64,000 nt of DNA from an uncultured Aquimarina sp. (GCA_947503835.1 CANNFM010000013.1:62001-126000); one strand, 5' to 3'; numbered from the stretch's first letter, positions 46,455-57,000 are shown. The notes: generated by a model from the letters alone, not told the origin. Program-made: numbers and translations.

Positions 46455-47411
46455 ATGAAAAAAGTATACACATTAATTGCTACAACCCTCTTGAGTTTTG
46501 TGTTTTATAATAATTACGCCCAACAAGATGCCCAATACACTCAATACATGTACAACACTATAAGTGTTAATCCGGCCTATGCTGGTAGTCGTGGAGTGAT
46601 GAGTATTATGGGGCTTCATCGTAGTCAATGGGTAGGTTTAGATGGTGCACCTCGTACCCAGACTTTAACCTTAAATACTCCCATAGGCGATAGTGAACGT
46701 ATCGGTTTAGGACTTTCGATTGTTAACGATGAGATTGGGCCAACCGATGAAACCTATTTTGATATCGATTTTTCGTATACCATACCTACCTCAGACTCGG
46801 GTAGATTAAGTTTTGGATTAAAAGCAGGAGGTCATTTGTTAAATGTGGATTTTCAGCAATTGACACAATTTAATTCTAACGATGCTTTGTTTGAGGCTAA
46901 TATTGATAATAAGTTTAGTCCTAATGTTGGTGTAGGAGTGTATTACCATACAGATCACTTTTATTTAGGATTAAGTGCTCCCAATTTGTTAGAGACCGAT
47001 CATTTTGATGAGAGCACCACAGATAGTAATAGTACGGCAGTTAGTTTTCTGGCTGAAGAGCGTATCAATTATTATTTGATTGCCGGTCATGTTTTTGATT
47101 TGAGTCCAGAGGTAAAGTTTAAACCAGCGGTATTAAGTAAATTGGTTTTTGGAGCTCCGTTACAGGTTGATCTTTCGGCTAATTTTTTACTGTATGATCG
47201 CTTTACCGTTGGAGCAGCCTATCGCTGGAGTGCAGCGGTGAGTGCTACGGTAGGTTTTCAGATATCTGATGCTATGATGATTGGTTTTGCGTATGATAGA
47301 GAGACTACAGAATTGGGACAAACCCAATTTAATGATGGGAGTTATGAAGTGTTATTACGGTTTGAACTTTTCAAGAAATACAACAGGATGTTAACACCAC
47401 GTTTCTTTTAA
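46455..47411 (+). CDS. PorP/SprF family type IX secretion membrane protein
   Basis: A 318-residue outer-membrane protein. The signal peptide is about 1-22 (YAQ|QDAQ). The hallmark QYTQYMYNTISVNPAYAGSRG follows directly, then barrel strands ending VLLRFELFKKYNR. PorP/SprF proteins assist secretion or surface attachment of T9SS substrates with type B C-terminal domains, such as the adhesin just upstream, with which it is probably co-transcribed (67 bp). The gene symbol is left empty because the family has many paralogues. Confidence 0.93.
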   Translation: MKKVYTLIATTLLSFVFYNNYAQQDAQYTQYMYNTISVNPAYAGSRGVMSIMGLHRSQWVGLDGAPRTQTLTLNTPIGDSERIGLGLSIVNDEIGPTDETYFDIDFSYTIPTSDSGRLSFGLKAGGHLLNVDFQQLTQFNSNDALFEANIDNKFSPNVGVGVYYHTDHFYLGLSAPNLLETDHFDESTTDSNSTAVSFLAEERINYYLIAGHVFDLSPEVKFKPAVLSKLVFGAPLQVDLSANFLLYDRFTVGAAYRWSAAVSATVGFQISDAMMIGFAYDRETTELGQTQFNDGSYEVLLRFELFKKYNRMLTPRFF

Positions 47412-47523
47412 TAGAAATGTTTTTTGAAGGGAATTATATCCCGAAATTTAAAATGAATGCTTTCTTCCGTTCACACGGAAATCAACTTATAAATTTTGTT
47501 TTTAGATTAGAAACAGTACAATT

Positions 47524-49488
47524 ATGGCTTTTAAAAATTACACAACCCTATTCCTTTTAGGTATACTTATATCTAATACTATCTTTTCTCAAGAAAAACA
47601 AATAGCTAAAGCAGACGAAAACTTTAATCGCTTCGCCTTTGTTGATGCTCGAAAAATATATCAAAAAGTAGCTGAAAGTGGATATTCTTCTGCCGATTTA
47701 TTCAAAAAATTAGGGGATTCTTATTATTTTAATGCAGAGCTTGATCAGGCTGTGGTGTGGTACGAAAAGTTGATTACAAATTATATGAGTGAGGTAGATC
47801 CCGAATATATATTTAGATATTCTCAATCCCTTAAGAATGTGAAACGATATGATGAGGCTGATAAAATGATGGAAAAATTCAATGAACTATCAGCAGATGA
47901 TCAACGAGCAGAATTTTTTGTGAATACACGCGATTACCTTAATTTTATAGAATTACAGTCTGGTAAATTTAGATTGCTTAAACTCTCAACGAACTCCAAA
48001 TATTCAGATTATGCACCTAGTTTTAATAACCAGGGGCAATTGATCTTTGCATCGTCCAGAGGAGGTAGCGGTATGAGTAAAACGGTACACGAATGGAATG
48101 AGATGCCTTTTTTGAATCTATTTTCTTCAGAGATTATAGAAGCTAATGGAATTTTAAAAACTCCTAAGAAATTAAAAGGGAAAATAAATTCAAAGTTTCA
48201 TGAATCTTCAACGTCTTTCAGTAAAGATGGACAAACCGTATACTTCACTAGAAACAATTACACCAAAAGAAGATTAGGTAAAAACTCTGAAGGAAATATT
48301 TTGTTGAAATTGTATAGAGCTACATTAAATGATGGAGTATGGACAAATATTGAAGAATTACCTTTTAACGACAATGAATATTCTATAGCGCATCCTACAT
48401 TAAGTGCAGATGGTAAAAAATTATATTTCGCAAGTGATATGCCAGATAGCAAAGGGCTTTCAGATCTATATGTTGTTGATGTACGCGATGATGGTACTTT
48501 TGGTGAACCCAAAAACTTAGGAGACCATATTAATACCGAAGGTAGAGAGACTTTTCCCTACATTAGTGATTCGGGAAAACTTTATTTTGCCAGTGATGGC
48601 CATATTGGTTTAGGAGGACTTGATGTATTTGTGGCGGTACCAGAAGGAGATGGTTTTTCAATTCCTTATAATGTAGGAAGGCCTGTAAATGGCTCTACAG
48701 ATGATTTTACATTTGTATTAAATGAAGATACTAAGATTGGTTATTTTGCCAGTAATCGTACCGGGGGAAAAGGAAATGACGATATCTACAGCTTTAAGCA
48801 AACCGGAGAATTAATTACCAGTTGTAACCAATATGTGTCTGGTGTAGTAACAGATTCAAATTCTAAAGCGATAGTATCAGATGCCGATGTAATTTTGCTA
48901 GATGATAATAATAACGAATTACAACGAGCAAAAACAGATGATAAAGGGGCCTATACATTTGATTTAGAATGTGAAACAAAGTATATCGTAAGAGCCACTA
49001 AATCAGAGTATGCACCTACCGAGGTTTTGTTACCAACCAACAATGTGTTAGAGTATGAATATCAACTTTCTTTACAGATTAGTAAGGGGGGCTTAGAGGA
49101 TAAAGAAGCAAAAGAAGGAGATGATCTAGCTAAACTATTAGCATTACAAACCATTTATTTTGATCTTAATAAATCTGATATCCGTTCTGATGCCGAAGTT
49201 GAGTTACAAAAGATAATAGTTACACTACAAGAATATCCACAATTAAAGATTGATATTCGTTCTCATACCGATAGTAGGGCAGGAGATGATTATAATATGT
49301 ATTTGAGTGAACGACGAGCACAAAGCACCGTGAAATACATCGTAGAAAAAGGTAAAATAGACAAAACTCGTGTTACCGGAAGAGGATATGGTGAAACTGC
49401 ATTAATAAACAAATGCGAGAATGATGTAGAATGTACCGACGAAGAACATCAACTTAACCGTAGAAGTGAGTTTATTGTGATACAATAA
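47524..49488 (+). CDS. OmpA-family protein with TPR, PD40 propeller and peptidoglycan-binding domain
   Basis: 654 residues with a signal peptide (1-22). TPR-like helices lie at about 25-160, WD40/PD40 propeller blades at about 165-430 (SDYAPSFNNQGQLIFASSRGG), a carboxypeptidase-regulatory-like domain at about 435-515 (YVSGVVTDSNSKAIVSDADV), and an OmpA C-terminal domain at about 545-650 (TIYFDLNKSDIRSDAE, IDIRSHTDSRAGDDYN, GRGYGE). The OmpA part binds peptidoglycan. The adhesin, PorP and OmpA order matches T9SS/gliding modules in other Flavobacteriaceae, so it may link the surface machinery to the cell wall. Confidence 0.9.
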   Translation: MAFKNYTTLFLLGILISNTIFSQEKQIAKADENFNRFAFVDARKIYQKVAESGYSSADLFKKLGDSYYFNAELDQAVVWYEKLITNYMSEVDPEYIFRYSQSLKNVKRYDEADKMMEKFNELSADDQRAEFFVNTRDYLNFIELQSGKFRLLKLSTNSKYSDYAPSFNNQGQLIFASSRGGSGMSKTVHEWNEMPFLNLFSSEIIEANGILKTPKKLKGKINSKFHESSTSFSKDGQTVYFTRNNYTKRRLGKNSEGNILLKLYRATLNDGVWTNIEELPFNDNEYSIAHPTLSADGKKLYFASDMPDSKGLSDLYVVDVRDDGTFGEPKNLGDHINTEGRETFPYISDSGKLYFASDGHIGLGGLDVFVAVPEGDGFSIPYNVGRPVNGSTDDFTFVLNEDTKIGYFASNRTGGKGNDDIYSFKQTGELITSCNQYVSGVVTDSNSKAIVSDADVILLDDNNNELQRAKTDDKGAYTFDLECETKYIVRATKSEYAPTEVLLPTNNVLEYEYQLSLQISKGGLEDKEAKEGDDLAKLLALQTIYFDLNKSDIRSDAEVELQKIIVTLQEYPQLKIDIRSHTDSRAGDDYNMYLSERRAQSTVKYIVEKGKIDKTRVTGRGYGETALINKCENDVECTDEEHQLNRRSEFIVIQ

Positions 49489-49497
49489 AGAGTCTCT

Positions 49498-49521
49498 AGT
49501 CCTGAGCGTAGCCGAAGGACT
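49498..49521. repeat. AGTCCT...AGGACT palindrome
   Basis: AGTCCT and AGGACT flank GAGCGTAGCCGA, a wording common to extragenic repeats in Bacteroidota. It lies 10 bp after the OmpA stop and may help end transcription. Confidence 0.45.
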
Positions 49522-49584
49522 CATTGTAGTAGTTCGTAGTATTAAAATTATGGGTAAGACATTTTTTTGTTTTCATACGATAGC

Positions 49585-50478
49585 TTATAACCCCCAAAAA
49601 TCAATTTGATCTTCTTCGATTTCTGTAATTGTAGTAGTACCAATATCCATACTATACATAATAAACTCGGTATAGCGATTGGTGGCAAATTGAGAAGCGT
49701 TGCCATTAGAATATAAAATCCCAAAATTGTTGGTAGCTGTACAACGACCATTGGTATAATTACCGGTTCTTAGGATTGTACCACCACGGCGTATGGTTTG
49801 CACTATAGGACCGCGAATAAATGATAATTGTTGCCATTGGTTATTAATATTTGGGGCAGAGCGCACCCCATCACAACAAATCCCAGAATCAAAATAAATA
49901 GTATTATCGGTCCAATTAATATGTATAGACCAACGATTTGCGTTTACACCGGGTTGTCGGGTACCAGCAGAAAAATTTTGATTAGAAGTCGAGTATACTA
50001 CAGTAAAAATAGAGCCATCAACCCCGGCATTAGTAAGCGTTTGTATACTGGTATTAATATCCAGGCGGTCATTAGCACCATCCCCTACAAAATAAGGTCT
50101 TGCAGGATCCGTAATGAACTGCGGCTGAAAAGCAGCCGTATTTTGCACAGCATCTCGACCCAAACCACTTTGATCATACCAGGTAACCAAAAATACATTG
50201 GATCCCGCACGCCAGGTATCGATGGCAGCTACATCAACAATATCATTATCGGCCCATCCAAAATCGAGCTCTGCATTATCACTAGCTCTACGCAAACGTA
50301 CCAAAGGACCATTATAATCTGATTCTAATACCCGCATAGAAAGCGCGAAACTAATAGTAGTTAATTTCTCATCAAGAATATGATTAGGTCGCATGGTCGG
50401 AAATTGATTATAAGCAGATATTTGCGCGAAACCATAGCTGGAAAGAAGTAAGGATATATATAGGAGTGCTTTTTGCAT
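49585..50478 (-). CDS. Secreted protein, arabinofuranosidase-B/LamG-like domain
   Basis: 297 residues from the ATG at 50478; the upstream extension starts at TTG and lies in the preceding gene. The signal peptide is about 1-18 (YGFA|QIS). The domain contains ALSMRVLESDYNGPLVRLRRASDNAELDFGWADND and NVFLVTWYDQSGLGRDA, which match the alpha-L-arabinofuranosidase-B catalytic-like / lectin-like modules seen in flavobacterial surface proteins, ending in FIMYSMDIGTTTITEIEEDQI. No T9SS C-terminal domain is visible. It starts 4 bp after the stop of the upstream gene. Enzymatic activity is not shown. Confidence 0.6.
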   Translation of the reverse strand: MQKALLYISLLLSSYGFAQISAYNQFPTMRPNHILDEKLTTISFALSMRVLESDYNGPLVRLRRASDNAELDFGWADNDIVDVAAIDTWRAGSNVFLVTWYDQSGLGRDAVQNTAAFQPQFITDPARPYFVGDGANDRLDINTSIQTLTNAGVDGSIFTVVYSTSNQNFSAGTRQPGVNANRWSIHINWTDNTIYFDSGICCDGVRSAPNINNQWQQLSFIRGPIVQTIRRGGTILRTGNYTNGRCTATNNFGILYSNGNASQFATNRYTEFIMYSMDIGTTTITEIEEDQIDFWGL

Positions 50479-50482
50479 GAGT

Positions 50483-50995
50483 CTAGTCTCTTTTAAGATC
50501 TCCGGTAACATGAAACACATTAGTCGCAGTACATACGATACCAATACCAGCATCAAGCCCCGCGGTTTTAAAACGAGATAGCCTGTTTTTTACCGTAACA
50601 CCACCTGCTCCGGTGATAGTAACTTTTCCATTACCAATTTGATATACACTCACATTAAATCCAATCACCAGGCCAGCCGGTATCGTTAGGGTTACATCGG
50701 TTGCACTGTTAAAGGTGAGGATATTCAGATTGTCGCCAGCTGCGAGGGTGTAATTGCCTGTTTTGTTAAAAACCGAAGGGGATTGTAAAAACTCTTTCCA
50801 TTCGGTGCCATTAAATTGATATACCTTTTTAGTATCACTATCAAAAACCAAAGCACCTTCTTGTATTGTAGCAATGGGTATAGCATTAATATCTGCGGTA
50901 GGAGCAGTAGGAAGCCCTAATAAAGAAAGGGCATCAATCTGTGATATAGCAGTATGGGAACAAAAAAATAAGAGAAGGCTAAGTATACTTTTCAT
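50483..50995 (-). CDS. Secreted hypothetical protein
   Basis: 170 residues with a signal peptide (1-18, AIS|QID). The first part includes EGALVFDSDTKKVYQFNGTEWKEF, a motif typical of flavobacterial surface or tail-fibre-like proteins. The second half is beta-rich with TFNSATDVTLTIPAGLVIGFNVSVYQIGNGKVTITGAGGV. It is co-transcribed with the arabinofuranosidase-B-like gene. Function unknown; both may be surface structural proteins. Confidence 0.65.
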   Translation of the reverse strand: MKSILSLLLFFCSHTAISQIDALSLLGLPTAPTADINAIPIATIQEGALVFDSDTKKVYQFNGTEWKEFLQSPSVFNKTGNYTLAAGDNLNILTFNSATDVTLTIPAGLVIGFNVSVYQIGNGKVTITGAGGVTVKNRLSRFKTAGLDAGIGIVCTATNVFHVTGDLKRD

Positions 50996-51102
50996 ACAGC
51001 GTAAACAAATTAATTTTAGGGTAATCGCTTATATTGACGAAGTATTTTTTAGGGGTGAGATAAATATACATTAAATATTTTTGATACTAAATAAGGTTAA
51101 TT

Positions 51103-51554
51103 GGCTCTGGTTTATAATAGCGTTGATATTTCTTAAAAGATACAATTGTATGATCCAGATACACTTATCCCATCCTAAATCCTTCCCAAAGGGAAGGACT
51201 TTTAGCTAGATTCTACTCCCTTCCCTTTGGACGACAGAGCGATAGCAATGGGCGAGCTGGAGCCGTGGACAAGGGATTGGGACATATAAAAATTAATTAA
51301 ACTAACCCATTGTGCATTTAGATATTTTTTTTAACCAAACTCTGTCAATTCGAGTGCTTCGACTTTAGGAGAAGTGTACTTCGACTGGCTCAGCAGAGCT
51401 ATCGAGAATAGGATTATTGGTTAAAAAAAGCTATTCTCGATACATTTTGTCTTCATTTCATTACGCAAAATACTCGAATTGACGCTTTTTTTGTAATGAT
51501 TTTCCTAAATGCACAACGGGTTAAACTAAATAAACGCTATTATAAACCAGAGCC
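51103..51554. mobile_element. MITE-like 452-bp palindromic element with 22-bp terminal inverted repeats
   Basis: A perfect 22-bp inverted repeat starts GGCTCTGGTTTATAATAG at 51103-51124 and its complement ends at 51554. Inside are three more nested inverted pairs: AACCCATTGTGCATTTAG at 51304-51321 (17/18 with 51505-51522), GTCAATTCGAGT at 51334-51345 (with 51472-51483), and ATCGAGAATAG at 51401-51411 (with 51431-51441). TTAATT occurs beside both outer ends, so a target duplication is possible. No transposase gene is present. It includes the 68-bp repeat copy (51458-51525). Confidence 0.7.
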
Positions 51555-51615
51555 CTTAATTATATCACAATGCTATTTTTTTTATACGTACATAGCCAAT
51601 AGGATGAAAATAAAA

Positions 51616-51747
51616 AGAGGCTGTCTAAAAAGGCTCAAAAACCGTCATTACGAAAAATTTTAATTTTGAAGTAATCTGTTTTTCAGTAACTTAAATTTGA
51701 CAGATTCCTTCGCTATGCTCGGAATGACGACTTTTTAGACAGCCTCT
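51616..51747. mobile_element. 132-bp inverted-repeat element (MITE/REP-like)
   Basis: Perfect 17-bp terminal inverted repeats AGAGGCTGTCTAAAAAG at 51616-51632 and 51731-51747, with inner CGTCATTACGA / GGAATGACGA arms. It lies directly after the stop of the 214-residue gene on the minus strand and could terminate its transcript. The gap 50996-51767 holds only this and the element at 51103-51554. Confidence 0.75.
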
Positions 51748-51767
51748 AGCTTAAAAAAGAGGGTTAT

Positions 51768-52412
51768 CTAATTATTTATAATATTTCTGGCAGCTATATA
51801 TCCATTATAAAAAGTTGCATCAGAGTTTTTAAATTGTTTAAAGATCTTATCCATTTTAGTAGTTAATAAATCGGTGGTTTGATTAAACAACTCGGCCAGG
51901 CCTATGGTGGCTTGTTTTCCTGCTATTTTATACTGTCTGGGTAATCCTTGTATAGCCAGAAATTGATCAAAACTATGCTTAAGATCTATGATTTGATTGT
52001 GTGTTACCCCATAATTCTTTAGCGCCGCTAGGTGCTGTTCTAGAAGCGATATGGTTTCGGTGATAACGATAATAAAATCTTGATTTCTTAGTGTATTAAG
52101 GTCAGAGAAAGATTTTGCAGCTTTTTGCTCTAGCTCAGAATTTTCTTCAATAGCAGCATATGCTTCAAGTGCATCATTCAAGATATCTGCCTTATCAGAA
52201 ACAATACGTTTTTGAATAGTTTTATTACTTCCTAAAAATATTTTTGAAGCCTCTTGATGTTCTTGATTTTCGCGTATGTCTAGCAATAGCTCATCAAAGT
52301 CATTTTTAAAGGTTGTTAATACAGGTACACCATTCCATTTATTGGTATTGGTGTCCAAATACGTTCGTAAAGATTCAAACATTTCCAGTTTGTTGATCTG
52401 GTCTTTTGTCAT
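51768..52412 (-). CDS. Helical hypothetical protein
   Basis: 214 residues, almost wholly alpha-helical, beginning MTKDQINKLEMFESLRTYLD, with several coiled-coil-prone stretches (AYAAIEENSELEQKAAKSFSDLN) and ending FYNGYIAARNIINN. No signal peptide, membrane helix or catalytic motif is visible, and I recognise no family. It stands alone between repeat elements and a long non-coding region. Confidence 0.6.
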   Translation of the reverse strand: MTKDQINKLEMFESLRTYLDTNTNKWNGVPVLTTFKNDFDELLLDIRENQEHQEASKIFLGSNKTIQKRIVSDKADILNDALEAYAAIEENSELEQKAAKSFSDLNTLRNQDFIIVITETISLLEQHLAALKNYGVTHNQIIDLKHSFDQFLAIQGLPRQYKIAGKQATIGLAELFNQTTDLLTTKMDKIFKQFKNSDATFYNGYIAARNIINN

Positions 52413-53488
52413 AATAAAAAATTTAAATTAGTTTTTATATTATGCAATTATGGACTAAAAAGTAGGGAGTGGATTACGATAAGTGGCGACGAAAATATGA
52501 ATTTATTTTGAATAATAAAATAGGCTCCACACGAATAATTGTGTTGTAAATTATCGTTTTGTTCATTTGAGGATATATTTCTTAAGGGGACGTACTCATT
52601 TCTTTATAAGGAGGAGGCATTTTTGTACAGCAAGCTGAAATTTCGGCAGTCGGAGATCGTATTTTTTTAGGCCAAGACGACATTTTGGCACCCAAAGCGT
52701 ATATTTTGGTACCCTAAGATGGCTTTTCTATACATCAAGATGGTATTTTGATAGGTGAAGAATACATTTTTTGAAGTGGTAATGAGATTTTAGTGGACGA
52801 AATGTGTTTTTAACAGATTTTTAACATGGTTTTAACTGAAAATCAGTGGGTAAACCATGGTTTATACTAATAAATCACGGTAAAACCATAACTATTTTGA
52901 TGTTTTACAATATTGATAATCAAAGTTTTATCTATAAATTTATAATGTTAATAAAAACTAAAATATAAAAACAGCGATTGCCTATACGAAAAATTACATT
53001 TGACATTTTATTTCTTACCCCTTTTGGTGTCATTACAACTGTCATTTTTCTAGTAACTGTTTATATATTGAAATTGTCATAATGCACCATGCTATATATA
53101 CCCCCTTATATATAAGTATGATTATAAGCGAACTTAAGTAATTAAAAAATTATACTTATGAATGACAGTACTCTTTTTTCCTTCTTAAAACCTTTCATAG
53201 ATATATTTTTTAAATCTAATGGTATATGTAAAACCGATATAGGCACTATACAGCTATATTATAAATATAGGGTTTAATATAGTATATACTATAGTATGAG
53301 TGCGTGTAAAATAATATGTAAAAAGTTGTACTAAACGAAGTAGATGTTTAAAAACTAAACTATAAAAGAGAGATTCGTTTTTATTAAAAATGATGAACTC
53401 AATAAACAACCCCGCAATTGCAAAACTTTGGCGAGCCAGCAAGAGCGAGGATCTGAATAACGATTAATTTAATACAAAATCAACCATT
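52413..53488 (+). promoter_or_regulatory. Long upstream region of the second adhesin
   Basis: About 1.1 kb with no confident gene. It contains the 21-bp array (52634-52843), a perfect 14-bp palindrome TAAACCATGGTTTA (52851-52864), TACCCCTTTTGGTGTCATTA (53016-53035), and two TATATATA arms around CCCCCT (53093-53114). Two tiny frames are noted but not called: 39 codons at 53158-53277 and 25 codons near 53390-53467. The ATACCCC/TACCCCTT motifs also precede the first adhesin. Confidence 0.45.
52634..52843. repeat. Ten phased 21-bp units (T-tract array)
   Basis: Without indels, a 21-bp unit recurs ten times with a T-tract at the same place, for example GATGGTATTTTGATAGGTGAA and GACGACATTTTGGCACCCAAA; the best-conserved columns are G-A near the start and TTTT at positions 8-11. 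Read as codons it gives seven-residue units such as DDILAPK and DGILIGE, but with stop codons, so it is not an intact gene. Phased T-tracts at 21 bp (two helical turns) may curve the DNA. Confidence 0.65.
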
Positions 53489-54049
53489 ATGAAGTTATAT
53501 TCTTTTACTTCAAAAGATGTACCAAAATACTCTTCTATAAAGAGTGTCGACAACTATGTAGACACCACCAATATTCAAAAACAAACTCATAGCAAATTTA
53601 AGTATAATAGCCTACTTCTATTAGGGGGAATTACCCTTTTTTTAATAGGGGTTTATTTCCTGGTCGTGTCTATGTTTTTATACATTTCTTCAGGTCTTGC
53701 TAATCAATATAATAACGATAACAATATCAATACTATTGCCACAGATGCTAGTGGCGAAAATATACAATTTTTCTCTTCAGAATATAGTTGTAACCTGAAT
53801 TCAATTGACTATGGAAAAGACGATAATTCGAGTGCCATCATACAAGTGTGGTATTTGGGAAATAGCCTTTTAAGTCCAAACCTTATGCCCGAACACAGGC
53901 AAGATGTATGTTGGGTCCACTCCCAAGTGCCTATACATCATCAGACTAGTGCAGTTTGGATACATCGAATTCAGGTTACTTTTTTGATACCGCATACCGC
54001 GATTCCTTCGAATCACCTCAAAATGAATTACAAAACAATTTTATCATAA
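53489..54049 (+). CDS. Doubtful small membrane protein before the second adhesin
   Basis: 186 codons from ATG, ending 8 bp before the second giant gene. The first about 120 residues look protein-like: MKLYSFTSKDVPKYSSIKSV, then a membrane helix at about 43-68 (LLLLGGITLFLIGVYFL) and a polar Asn-rich segment. The last about 50 residues (HHQTSAVWIHRIQVTF...) have odd composition, and a second frame in the same stretch gives a plausible tail (GYFFDTAYRDSFESPQ), so a frameshift may have occurred. No domain is recognised. It may be a decayed gene or a leader. Confidence 0.35.
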   Translation: MKLYSFTSKDVPKYSSIKSVDNYVDTTNIQKQTHSKFKYNSLLLLGGITLFLIGVYFLVVSMFLYISSGLANQYNNDNNINTIATDASGENIQFFSSEYSCNLNSIDYGKDDNSSAIIQVWYLGNSLLSPNLMPEHRQDVCWVHSQVPIHHQTSAVWIHRIQVTFLIPHTAIPSNHLKMNYKTILS

Positions 54050-54057
54050 ATAGCTTA

Positions 54058-57000
54058 TGAAAGTTTTTACTCAAAAATTACTTCAAAATTCTAAATGTTC
54101 ATTAGTAACACTTAGAAGTAGTATAGTAATCATTAGTCTTTTGATGATTCAAAACATCAATGCCCAAAGCTCTATTGTTGGGGTGACTACCGATTTTCAA
54201 GGGTTTACAGAGTCTACCACGGCTACTGTAAATGCATCGCCACGTATGGATAGGCTCAATAACCTACTAGCATTTACGGTAGGAGCCACGACCTATTCTA
54301 CGGGAGTTAATGATGCAGTACTTACCACAAATACAGTAACATTTACAGCAGGTAATTACGGGGCTTTAGTTCCCTCGGTTGCAGAAGCTGCACGGGCGGG
54401 ACAAGGTGATTTTGATGATGGTGTAACCGATAGCTTTACAACAGGTGCACAAATTTATCCGACTCCGGGTACGGGCGCTAATCGAGATGTACGAGCATAT
54501 TTAACAGATGGAATTAACGGCTTAGGGTTTTCTACTTTTGCCAATAACGTTGGAGGTACTTTTATTTTTAATTTAACCAATATTGATGCTTCTACTGTAG
54601 GTGATGGTATACCTGATTTGGTATACTTTAATATGGCAGCGCCCTCGGCTTCTAATATAGTATTTGAAATATATAATGGGGCAACCTTATTAGGTACAGT
54701 GGCTAGTCAAGAAAACTCACACGCCAATGTGGCCAGGGTGAAAAATGATAGGTTTTTAACTGAAACCGGAGCAAGCTCTGGAGCTGGTGCTGTTGGAGCC
54801 AATCAATTCGTTCAGGGGTTTTCTGTGGATCTTTCAGATTTGGGGATTTCCCAGGCACAAATGGCTACTGCTACAGAATTACGTTTGATTTTACCGAATC
54901 AGGCAGACCCTCCATTTATAGCCTATAATCTGGATGCGTTTACTGCCATAGATCCATCAGCATGTACAATAGCAAGTGCAAATCTTAAAGCTATTACTTG
55001 CAATGACAATGGTACAGGAATAACGACTGACGATTTTATAACTTTTGATCTCAATCCCAGAGGAAATAATATTGGGGCAACCTATACGGTTTCTGTAACA
55101 TCAGGTAGTATCACACCCACTTCGGCGGCGTATGGAGTTGCTACTACATTTACACTACAAAATGGAAGCGTAGGAGCAGGAAATGTAACAGTTACATTGG
55201 CAGATATTGATGATTCGATTAGTTGTGCAATAAGTATTATTATTACAGATCCGGGAGCTTGTTCAGATACAGATGGTGATGGAGTACTCGATTTTGTGGA
55301 ACAGGGAGGACCCAATGGCGGAGATTCTAATGGTGATGGCACCCCTGATTATTTACAGCCAACAGTAGTTACTTTGGAATCATTGAATGGAAGTTATGTA
55401 ACCGTAGAAACTTCCGGTTTATGCCAACAGATTCTTACGATAGAAAATATAGATGAAAGCAGCATTGTTTCAGATGATGCCGATTATAGTTATCCCTTGG
55501 GGTTATTTGATTTTACATTAAATTGTGTAAGCCCCGGTGATTCTGCAACGGTTACCTATACCTGGCACGGATTAAGTAGTACCGCCGATTATGTGTATAG
55601 AAAATATGGCCCGACAGTTCCGGGAGGAGCTACCAGTCAATACCAGGATTTTACAGTGATTCCTGGAACTGCTAACATAAACGGAGTTAATGTACCAACG
55701 ATTTCATATAGTATTACTGATGGAGCGTTTGGGGATGATACGGTTACCGATGGACAAATTGTAGATCCTTCTGGGCTGGCATTATTAAATAATACATGTG
55801 TCATGGCAGAAGTGCTATGTACACCTAATGCAGCATTCCCTGCGGAGACCGCAGCCTCAGATTTGGGGCCTGTTCCTACTTGTGGAACCGCTGGAGCACC
55901 TCCTGGGTTTCCGGTATCTCCAACCTTATTTGCAACACCTAATCCCGCTTTCTATACTTTACAAGTAGTAGAGTCGGGTGATTTGTATCTATTTGTCAAC
56001 ACAAGTCCGGCGGTGGATGTCGATTTTGCATTATGGGGCCCTTTTGCTTCTCCTGATGTGGTTGCCAATTGTGCTGGAGGTAATTTCCCGCCAGGTGTGC
56101 CTATAGATTGTGATTATAGTGTAGATCCTTCTGAACAGATTGATGTACCGGGCGTATTGGCAGGAGAGGTATATATATTAATGATAAACAATTTTTCTGG
56201 AGCAGCTACCGATATTACCCTATCTCCTGATAATAATCATGGTACTAACACAGCTACCTTAGGAGGTCCATTAAGTTTTAGTGCGGCCCAAACTAATACG
56301 TTTATAGTTTCAGATGCTCCTCAAAATTTACAAATTTCTCCTCCGGCTACAGATCCTAATGTTGCCGGTGTAACGTTCTCAGGAACCGGGATTACAGATA
56401 CAGCCAATGGAACATTTGATCCTTCGGTTGCAGGTGTGGGAACGTATACAATTACAGTTACAGGAACTTCATATTTATGCCCGGTAGTAGGTACTATAGA
56501 TGTTACGGTTACCGATGGTGATGGTGTCCCTGATGCCATAGAAGATGCAGCACCCAATGGCGGTGACGCTAATGGTGATGGTACATTAGATTCTCAACAA
56601 TCAAATGTAGCCAGTATTGTAGATGCCACAGGACTGGCGTATGCTACACTAGAAGTTACAGGTAATTGTAGCCAGATAATCAATATGCAGGCATTTTTGG
56701 AAGCAGATTTGGCCACATTAGATGATGACTTTGATTTCCCGGTAGGGTTAATCGATTTTACCTTGCAATGTGGTGCTCCTGGAGAATCTGCCGTAGTAAA
56801 GTTCTACTGGCATGGACTCTTTGATGTAGAGTTTTATAGAAAATATGGACCATTGGCCGCAGGAGGTGCCACCGATGTATATCGTGATCTAGCCATCACT
56901 GAAGGAGCTGAGCTTGTTGGAGGTGTTACAGTGCCTACCACCACCTATGTATTGGTAGATGGCTTAACAGGTGATGATACCGTACAAGATGGGGAAATTA

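Noticed and set aside
51103..51747. Insertion sequence
   Set aside because: There is no transposase-like frame in the elements; they are better called MITE-like.
52634..52813. A heptad-repeat protein in the 21-bp array
   Set aside because: Stop codons interrupt the frame at three points and no start is evident; at best it is a remnant.
53158..53277. A 39-codon frame in the leader of the second adhesin
   Set aside because: It has an ATG but no recognisable signal, repeat or homologue that I can name; chance is likely in A/T-rich DNA.
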